From NCBI GenBank assembly GCA_011037195.1, contig JAAEAF010001501.1, positions 62,001-126,000 of the forward strand: a DNA stretch of 64,000 nt, written 5' to 3'. Positions 55,985 to 64,000 of this stretch are shown piece after piece. The notes below the pieces were generated by a model. The model saw only the letters and a program-made list of their open reading frames with translations, was not told the origin of the DNA and ran no database searches. Every line of letters begins with the position of its first letter. Within the stretch, counting starts at the first letter, position 1. The stretch comes from Triatoma infestans (lineage: Eukaryota; Arthropoda; Insecta; Hemiptera; Reduviidae). A program made the position numbers and the translations under genes.

Positions 55985-58900
55985 GCTGCAAGAAAGGGCC
56001 AGGATATGAAAGTCCCTTGGATGCAATGGTAAATGGTCCCAGGGAGAAGATACTGTACGTGATCTGCGTCCAACCTGATGGCAAGACTACAGGAAAACCA
56101 GACTATTTGGCCACAGTGGATGTAGATCCGAACAGCCCGCAATATTGCAAGGTACTCTAAATGTTGGATGGAAGGATTCATTTCTATTGTTAGCACAGAT
56201 GATTCGTTAAATACCAATTTTTCTTTTAAATTTAAGTCGCGTGAACATCTAAGGTCACTGGCGCCAGGAGCCTTCTCAGTGCTCTGCCGGCAGCTCCGGA
56301 CAGTGTTCTCTCGTTACAGACAACATTGTCCATCACCGGACAGTGGGCTGTAGAGGCTCCTAGGAAGAAAAAATCAAGGGTAGCACTGCTCGAATCCGGG
56401 TCCTCCGCGTGGAGTTCAGTATGCTAACCACATGGCTATTCTCTTACCTACCAACTTTTTGTATGCTCTATAGGTAATACACCGTACAAAGGCTTTACAT
56501 GCAAAGGATGAATGGCATCATTTCGGATGGAATGCATGTAGTAGTTGTTATAATGATGCCAGCAAAAAAAGAGATAAACTTGTCATTCCATCACTTCTCA
56601 GCAACAGAGTCTACATATTGGATACATCAGATGAGAAAAAACCAACTATACATAAGGTATGTGTGTGCGTTTATATCAAGGTAGGCTGGCGAATACATAA
56701 TAAGTAGGTGGTTTTCAAATTTTGTGCATCTTTAGTTCGAATTTGATTTTAAAAATAACTATGACGTAATCCCATTCGCTTGTATAATATAATCAGAATT
56801 AATCATTATTTCATTAAATTTTAATTCAGTAATTTACGAATAAAAATCAAATAAAATTTATGAATTATTCGGTATTCAATTATTATTATTATAATTTATT
56901 ATTTTAAGATTATAAAATATTTTGAAATAATACTTTTTAAGATCACCCACGGATATCTTCTAATTACACACGAACCCCGAAAAGTTGACATGCGAAACTA
57001 CATTAGCTTGGAGAGCGCTGCACAAAATCAATTCTAAGGGAAATGATGGTATGATTTCTTTCATTCCAAAAGGAAAAAAATTAAAATATGATTCAATTCA
57101 GTAAAAACATATTTTTTATTAACGAACCACCAGTTTCTATCTTTATATAGGAAGTTCTAAAGTTGTGTGATTATAAAGTAGGCGTGTGGTTTCATTAGAA
57201 ACAATTCTCTCTATGTTCGTTTTAACCAACGTAGAATGGCTGAATGACATAGTCATGGCGTAGGGAAAAAAGTAATAAAAATCAACAGTCGTAATTTTAA
57301 AGTAAATCATTAATTATTCTAATCTAATAATATGAAATGAGTATATTGACATTGTTTTGTAGGTAATCGAACCAGAAGAAATTCTGAAATTTGATGTAGC
57401 CACAATGCACACTACTCATTGTTTAGGAAGTGGAGATGTGTTAATTTCAACATTAGGTGATCGAAATGGTGACGCTAAAGGTGATTTCATACTAGTGAAT
57501 GCTGACACATGGGAAGTAAAAGGTGAACTTAGTAATGTGATTCATTAACATAATCAGTAGCACTTTAATATATCAAATACATCCACCATAATCTTTCAGG
57601 CTTCCACTTGAAATATCCAACGTATTTGACATCAACCTTGTTTGCTGTAATTGTTCCATTCGTCAAGTGCATTTATTGACCCAGCATTTTCTGTAAAATC
57701 GGTTACATGCAGTCTATAACGCATTCTCTTTTTGAAAGCAAAAGCTTGAAAATGGCAACCTCAATTGTCTGGTCAACCTCCACTTCCAAATCTCTTGACT
57801 GTTACCAAGAACTGATAATTCTAGGGGGAATTGTGATGTTAGGTCTTCCTAATCTGGTTGAGCTGTGAGATTCATGAGCTGAATGATTCATTTTATCAGA
57901 TTATGCGAATTAAACAGTATAATCTGATCATTTAATGGTTTGCTGAGATAAGAACCTATCTATGGAAACATGTAAGTCGCAAGATATATTTGAATTAATA
58001 TGGGATATAAAACTAAATCCAATCCCCTGAGTCCTGGATGCCAGTATTTGTGTAGTCTCTGTAAAGTGTGCATGTATACCATAGAAATAGGTGTATGGAG
58101 TACCTAGTTCCATAGTTGCCTATGGGTACACTAAACCCAAATCGTTGTATACATTTCAACTACCTCTGCAAACCACTATGTGTATTGTGTGAATACTGGA
58201 GGTATCAATGAGTGTTGTTGTGTGTTAGACTGAGATAACCAGAAACACGCCAACAACGATGAAGAATTAGTTATTCCACTTTACCATACGATAATATATT
58301 TAAATTGAAAAACAACATATTTTTGCCCCTAGTTTTCTGGAATCCAACATTTCTTGATTTCACATGCAACAGATTCATTTCCTTCAAAAAACACGAACTA
58401 TAGTAATTGTATCAATTTTGTTTGTTTTTTTTCTAATTAGAGTGGATCGTGCTTTTTTTTGTATACCTGATCCTGAAAATGATTTTTGAAATTCTTCTCT
58501 AAAAAATGTAAATCAGTATGAATAGCATGATTAAAATGCCATCTTATATAATTGTTTTACAGGGCTATGGACCAAAGGTGAGAAGATCGCGAAATTTGGT
58601 TATGACTTCTGGTATCAACCTTATCATGATGTGATGATCGCTAGCGAATGGCAAGCTCCCAAAGTTTTTACCAAAGGATTCAAAGTGGAAACCATCCCAG
58701 ATAAAGGTTAGTCCGTCTACTAACCTCTTATGTGATTAGATGCTTATTTTCCATATGTCGCGTCTGTTGGCTCTAGAGTAGACTTCACGTGCACTGGCAA
58801 CTTTTTCGTAGCTATTTTAGCCTTAGCTGCTTAACTACCTTCTGTACTATGAGTGAGGTCTTGCCAATGACAATAGACCGAAGCCTGTAGGTGCCCACTA

Positions 58901-61900
58901 TTAACATTCAGACCAAATCGGGTATTGTTATATACATTTTTTTGAGAAATTGTTTTAAAATGTTGCAGATTTTAATTAGCGGGATTAAGTAAATTGAAAG
59001 AATAATAATAATACTTTATTTACAAACAAATAAATACAAAGAATTAGATACAAGTATTAACAGCAATAGGAAATTCCGTTGGCTCTGGAGGTCTAGCTTG
59101 CTGTATACATAACTTTTTCAGGAACTTCACAAATTATAAAGGTTACCAAAACAAAACATTTGTAATGCAATAAACAGAAAACACCCTAAAAAAATTGATA
59201 AAAGCAAACTAAAATATAACTATTTCATGGAAATAAAACTATTGCCTGCAATTACTACTATGACTATATTATAGAAAAAATAATAACTAAGATGACTAAT
59301 CATAAAAAAGGAATCAAAACGTAAGAATATATGAAAATAGCTAGAAAAATAAATAATTAAGAAGTGGCAATATTAAACGTTAAACATATACATTAAATGT
59401 AGGCGATAGAACCAAGCATGCCCGAGCATACCTGATAATTAGTGGGTTTGGCCCACTAAGAAGATAAACTGATGACAAAACAGGCTGACCAAATTAGGAA
59501 TTACGAATCTCAGAGAGTTTTGAACATTCCGCCATAAAATGCACCATATTTTCCTTTGCCTGAGAGTTACACATGGAACACAGGCACACTCTCTTTTTAT
59601 CAATTGATCCAATATAAAGAAATCAGCATCCCAATCATTGCAATTTAAATAAACTGCCAAAATACACAAATTTAATCTATGTGATTTAACGAAAATTGCA
59701 TTTGTATTAAAAACATTATGATTGAAGGCAACCTCTCTTAACTCGCCCAAATCTAGAAGTTTTAATGGCTGGCAGCACATAATATTTCCTAAAATACTTA
59801 CTACTTCCTAAAATATTTACTTATTCCTAATGTTTAATAGGAAGTATAAAATATTTATACTACTAAAATAATATAATTACAATCATCCATTTATACAAAA
59901 GTTTCTACAAGGACAAAAATATCATATTTTTTAATAAAACTTAAGAATAAATCATCACTTATTATGGATTTACACGAAAAAAAGAGAATTTACAGGACTG
60001 TCCTCAGAGACTTGACCGCCGACGGAGTATCTCAGGAAACTGAAGCAGCACCTTCTTCATTGTTATTCTTTCTTGATCTAGAATGGAGTTTGCCTTCCGA
60101 AGAAAATAATCTTTTGGTAGACTGTGATTAATGAAGAAATGGACGTCGACAAATCCATCCATCACGAATATGATGTCCCAGCCATCTTCATTACCTTGTC
60201 TGAAACCTCTGGATAAACACCATTCAAAGCAAAGATCCTGAATTAACAACCGATCCAGAAAGGGAAGCCTTGACATGCGCATTTAAATGGGTGACCTCTC
60301 TTTTCATGAGTAGTATCTTTGTACTTTTTTTTCTTACACCAACCGACAAATCTCTATGAACTGACATTCCAGTCCCTTCAGTTTATTTGCAGAGCTAAAT
60401 AAGGTATCTTTATATCAGCGATGGCGGAGAGTAACTAATGGGGACATTAGTTGAACCTTTATTTCCAAGAATAATTACATCAATATGGTTTTCATTGAGC
60501 TCGACATTAAGAACCTCCTTGCAAAAATCTATCACCAAATTAGGAAGGATTGTGCAGTGAGAAGTATTTAAGGGTTCTAAATATGAGATTGGGAGTGGGT
60601 CCTTCTCTACCAAGGTTCATTGCTCCATTAGCATTCAAGGTGTAACGATTTTAAAGAGGCTTATTGCAATATGGGCGAAACGTCGGTTTCTAGCAAACCA
60701 CTGACGCCATCTCAACCCGGATACTCAAGAGTTTTTCATCAAATATATTATTCATCAAAACTGCCTTCGACTGCAGGATTCTAACATTGATAATCGAGTA
60801 ACCTCACAGAGTTCAGAATCATATCAAAGTTTTCCGAAGATATTGTTGTGGTGGTCCGCAGAGCTGGAAAGCATTGGACACATTTTCCGGGACAGCCTGC
60901 TTCATTTTGTGGTCATCGACCGGTTTCGGGTGTTCGCCCATCTTCAGGATGCGTTTGTCAGACAGTGTGATAACACAGACTAGCAAATTCTGTTTACACA
61001 CTCTGAGTTTACACAAAATGAAGCAACTATCACAGAAAATGTCTCCGAAGAACTTTTTTTATTTCTCTAAATAAAACATTCAGGAAAACTTCTTGCTTTC
61101 TTAATAAGCGGTGTAGAGATAGATGTCAGGGTAGAAACTTGGCTAATTTTTTTGGTGGCATACACTAAAGTGAAAAGTAAAAACAGAATGTTTTATAACT
61201 ATTTTATTTTTATATTAAAAACTATTATTTTATTTGTTATTCTGCTTTTTTTTATTAAAATTTTTTAACTTAAAGAGCCTTATTACGTAAATTGGGCAAA
61301 ATCGAAATATTTATTTTCAGTAGGAGTAGATGAATGAAGTTTTAATTGAGTTGAAGTTATTTAGAAACATATAAATTACGAAGTTATGGTGGTATTAAAC
61401 ATAAACACTAGAAGATAGGTATTATTATTTCTTTTTGTTACTATTTATGTTTTAACCAGGTAAACATTCTTGATGTAATCAGTACGTATAATCCACATGG
61501 TAGAGAGTAGAGATAACAAATCAAAGTAATATTGTCACAGATGGCGTATTGTCCCACTATTCAGCACATACTTAATACAAGATACTAACTACCTGGACAT
61601 GTTTCTTTATTCTGGTATAATCCAATAAATGTTTTAGTTAATTTCAGAGAAACGGCTCGATAGAAATTCATGGAACTTCACCAAAGTGACACATTCACAT
61701 CAAAAAACCTAGTTTACTTTACAACCTAGCAAACACACAATTTTTGTTGATATACCAACTAATAGATGTGAACTGTACAAAAGTAAACAATAGACTCTGT
61801 TAACAATTTGTAGACAGAATTTTGGGAAATATTTATGGGGGAAACTAGAATGGATTTTGGGCTAAAGAAAAGGCTGAAATGCATATTTCAAGCAGGATTA

Positions 61901-63492
61901 GTTACCACTGATTCTTTCAAAATTGCTATAAAAAAGTGTAAACATCATTTTGTTGAAGACATAACCGGAAGATGTTTGAACGTATACTCCTGGACTAAGC
62001 AGCAGTTGATACAGACTATTGACTTGGGCGATGAAGGAATCTTGCCACTTGAAGTGAAATTTCTTCATTCACCAACCGAAGCCCAAGGTTACGTTGGTTG
62101 CGGTTTCTCATCCAATGTATTCAGGTTGGTATTGCTTACATATTTCATTGAAGAAATGTGTTACTTAAGTTATTAATTGGTACCAGTTATATTCTTTGAT
62201 GACTCAGATAAGTGGGCTAGGTTTCAAACAAAGTTATTACTTGGTACCAGTGATATTCTTTGATGATTCAAATAGGTAGGCTAGGTTTCAAACAAGAACA
62301 GTTCCTTGTTAACTATGTAAAATCGCATGAGATTCACCTTTCCCTGCGATTCACTCTGATTGAATTTCTAATTGAAATTGACATTTCTTCAATATCTTTT
62401 CAAAATGCTTGCTAAACATGCTATTCCATTAACCATTAAATAGCCATTTTTCTAATATAACTGATATTATACAGAAAATGAAACATTTGCTCACGAATCT
62501 GAGTTTCAGGCCTGCTTCCAGAAATAGGAACGTCGTTTAAGTCAGTGTACATATGTGCAAAGAAAGTCGTTTGAAGGTGACATTAGTCTCACTGGTGTTA
62601 TCGTTTCACATGTATATTTTTTAAAGACGCACTCCGTGAATGAAATTTTCATATCACGTATCTTTACGTCACCCAAGGCCGGCACCTAGCTGGCTGGCTA
62701 TACAAGCCCTAGAGCCAAAAGTTGAAAATAAAAATTAAATTTTGAAAGTTTTTAGAAAATAATTTATTAATCCAAAAAACATTCGTGTACCATACTTTTC
62801 TAAAAAACACTCCCTCTAACCACATCATACATATGCCTATCCAGTGTGGATAACAGCTAACGAATCGATTACAGACTTTTCAAAACAAAGTTCTAAGAAT
62901 TATATTAAACGTCCCTTGGTTTACCAGGAATTCACAAATATATAAAGAACTCGACATTTCAGATATTCACACACATATGACTAAATTATTCTTCCTAACA
63001 CTTCACACACTATCTTCAGCGTTACACTATCGCATAGGCGAGCCTACACCTCCTAGAAGATTGAAACCCCGAATACCAAAATCTTTAATTTTCATTCATA
63101 TTATTGCAACCTCTATGTGTAAAGTTCCTAAATGAGCTCGTCTATAAATTAATTTTAAAAAAAAAATAGTGCTGTAATAACCATGTAGTAAATATTATTG
63201 AGTTGATACATATTCTTAATTATTAATTAGTTTTCCTCTTCATCTCCGTTTATTATTACTTGTTTACCATAAATATGAAACTCAAGCAAAGAGTGTTTTT
63301 TAGTTTCTAGTGTTTGCAAGTTCCATATTGTACAATTATTTTCCCCTTCTATTTAGACAATATTTATATACATATATTTCTTCTTTTTTTTAAGATTTTA
63401 CAAGAAAGAAGATGGAACTTGGGCAGCAGAAAAAGTAATAGATATTCCAAACATTAAAGTCGATGGCTGGAGTGTTGGTCCAGAAGTGCCAG
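55985..63492 (+). CDS. SELENBP1: Selenium-binding protein 1 / methanethiol oxidase, partial (6 exons seen)
   Basis: Exons: 55985-56151, 56474-56656, 57363-57522, 58563-58706, 61959-62124 (or from 61818), 63395-63492. Phases agree throughout. The protein family oxidises methanethiol to H2S, H2O2 and formaldehyde in the cytosol and is a seven-bladed beta-propeller of about 470 residues. The window covers roughly residues 6-330. Family blocks in order: [42 protein letters not shown] (the CSSC cysteine pair proposed to bind selenium), [82 protein letters not shown], and [15 protein letters not shown]. The first exon (a few residues) is not identified: 55985 begins mid-codon (phase 2 remainder GC). 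The 3' half lies beyond 64000. Introns hold a SINE, LINE pieces and a Penelope terminus. Confidence 0.92.
56240..56455 (-). mobile_element. tRNA-derived SINE, family A (SELENBP1 intron)
   Basis: Minus strand: head with CATGTGGTTAGCATACTGAAC (A box), GGATTCGAGCA (B box), then body with CTAGGAGCCTCTACAG, CACTGTCCGG twice and CTGGCGCCAGTGACC, and an A-rich end. Co-linear with the copy at 5930-6135. It sits wholly in the short intron 56152-56473, antisense to the gene. Confidence 0.75.
57523..58562. other. SELENBP1-like intron, nothing recognised
   Basis: GTGAACT donor to TGTTTTACAG acceptor. No TE domain or exon seen. Confidence 0.45.
59440..60660 (-). mobile_element. Non-LTR element pieces in SELENBP1-like intron
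   Basis: Minus strand. 60613-60410 reads [20 protein letters not shown] then GNKGS, like the coiled-coil-adjacent end of an L1/RTE-type ORF1. About 60100-60030 reads [20 protein letters not shown]. 59700-59500 reads [16 protein letters not shown] and, across a shift, [16 protein letters not shown], a C-x-C..H-x4-C knuckle of LINE C-termini. ORF1-like and C-terminal pieces with no RT between imply a large internal deletion or two separate fragments. Confidence 0.5.
60842..61055 (-). mobile_element. Penelope-type terminal element with intact hammerhead-like core
   Basis: Compact copy about 214 bp long. Left end TGTTGTGGTGGTCCGCAGAG..CATTTTCCGGGACAG and CTGCTTCATTTTGTG; right end CACAAAATGAAGCAACTATCACAGAAAATGTC, giving inverted ends. 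The ribozyme-like core is near the left end. It lies in an intron of the SELENBP1-like gene, antisense for the core. Confidence 0.65.
60914..60951 (-). ncRNA. Hammerhead-ribozyme-like motif, best conserved copy
   Basis: Minus strand: stem I CATC, CTGAAGA (fits CUGANGA), T, stem II GGG-CGAACA-CCC, GAAA, CCGGTC, then GATG closing stem I. Cleavage would be after the C of GGTC. Stem III exists only if CCGG pairs with a second copy, as in dimeric hammerheads described for Penelope-like elements. An extra T before stem II is non-canonical and shared by all copies. Confidence 0.5.
61060..61810. other. SELENBP1-like intron, nothing recognised
   Basis: AT-rich, no exon or TE domain seen before the alternative acceptors at 61817 and 61958. 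Confidence 0.4.
62168..62295 (+). repeat. 64-bp tandem duplication in an intron
   Basis: Two direct copies, 62168-62231 and 62232-62295, of a 64-bp unit containing TTGGTACCAGT, ATATTCTTTGATGA and GGCTAGGTTTCAAACAA. They differ at about 9 positions, so the duplication is not very recent. It lies 43 bp after the exon donor at 62125. Confidence 0.85.
62300..63394. other. SELENBP1-like intron, nothing recognised
   Basis: No feature recognised apart from a GC-richer patch at 62670-62720. Confidence 0.4.
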
Positions 63493-64000
63493 GTATTTAC
63501 ATTTGAGACATTGATATTAACTTATTGGAAGGAACTTGTGAGATAGATAGGAAACGAAAGAGCGTCTTCCTGTGTTCCTTCAGTTATAAAATGTATTATG
63601 AAAACTAACGTGAAATATTCACAGCGATTTACGAAATATCTACTTCCTCTTTATCTCCGGCCAGGTGATTACAATAGTATATTGCATTGAAATAACATTA
63701 TTGAAGGAGGCTCACGTCACGTCTCAGTTTCTCTTTAAATTATAATTTTAACAGAAAAATGTTTCAAATAAAAATGATTATTGGCTTGTTTTTACATGTA
63801 TAGTAAATTGTATATTAAATTTACTTAATTCTCTTTCAAATTATATAGTTAGAGAGCAGTGTACTTTATTTTGAAGATAGCACTTTACATGGAAGTATGG
63901 TGGTGATCGCCAGCAAAATCAGTTTCTATAGAAAACTGAAGTTGTTACTCATGCGAATGTTAAATGAAGTCATTGCTGTCATTTTAAAGCAAATCGCAAA
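63493..64000. other. SELENBP1-like intron continuing past the window
   Basis: Starts GTATTTAC after the last visible exon. 63740-63775 has a short reverse Rep-A 3' fragment (GAAAAATGTTTCAAATAAAAA). The next expected exon is not in the window. Confidence 0.5.

Noticed and set aside
60680..60705. Another hammerhead-like site (GGGCGAAACGTCGG)
   Set aside because: It lacks the CUGANGA box and the GAAA/CCGGTC order seen in the other sites.
1..64000. CRISPR arrays, bacterial operons or prophage
   Set aside because: Spliced genes, non-LTR elements and SINEs show nuclear animal DNA; no regularly spaced short repeats were found.

Overview
This is an AT-rich, intron-bearing animal genome window, most likely from an insect or other arthropod. 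R1-clade non-LTR retrotransposons, which are essentially arthropod elements, are present together with Penelope-like, RTE-like and I-like retroelements and a Helitron. I cannot place the species more precisely. Two conserved cellular genes are recognisable, both on the + strand. The rest is mostly decayed transposable elements (TEs).

Layout: 1-16.6 kb is intergenic and TE-rich. It holds a perfect 142-bp-arm palindrome, an RTE-like LINE remnant, a tRNA-derived SINE, an I-like LINE remnant, and two R1-clade insertions back to back at the same target sequence. At 16.6-17.3 kb there is a putative divergent promoter between a small minus-strand exon that could encode a signal peptide and the first exon of MRE11. 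MRE11 (double-strand-break repair nuclease) runs from 17332 to 30510 in 14 coding exons. They join in frame to a 664-residue product with all phosphoesterase metal ligands. Its introns carry a 5'-truncated LINE with a 14-bp target-site duplication (TSD) and several copies of a dispersed repeat called Rep-A here. From 30.5 to 55.9 kb lies a TE cluster: a precisely bounded Helitron inserted next to a LINE, RTE-like and I-like LINEs, a foldback hairpin, SINEs, and Penelope-like (PLE) pieces whose terminal segments carry hammerhead-ribozyme-like cores. At 55.98-63.49 kb are six exons of a selenium-binding protein 1 / methanethiol oxidase gene. Its first exon was not found and its 3' end lies beyond the window.

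Most distinctive are: (1) Rep-A, at least 15 copies in both orientations, not assignable by me to any TE class; (2) hammerhead-like motifs with compensatory stem II changes in the PLE-related termini and in the perfect palindrome; (3) two R1-clade insertions sharing a repeated target; (4) two in-phase 3' splice sites in the SELENBP1-like gene that differ by 47 codons. The two cellular genes are not known to act in one pathway, and the order looks like ordinary eukaryotic neighbourhood. All gene models are read by eye from splice motifs and family knowledge; no search or RNA data were available.
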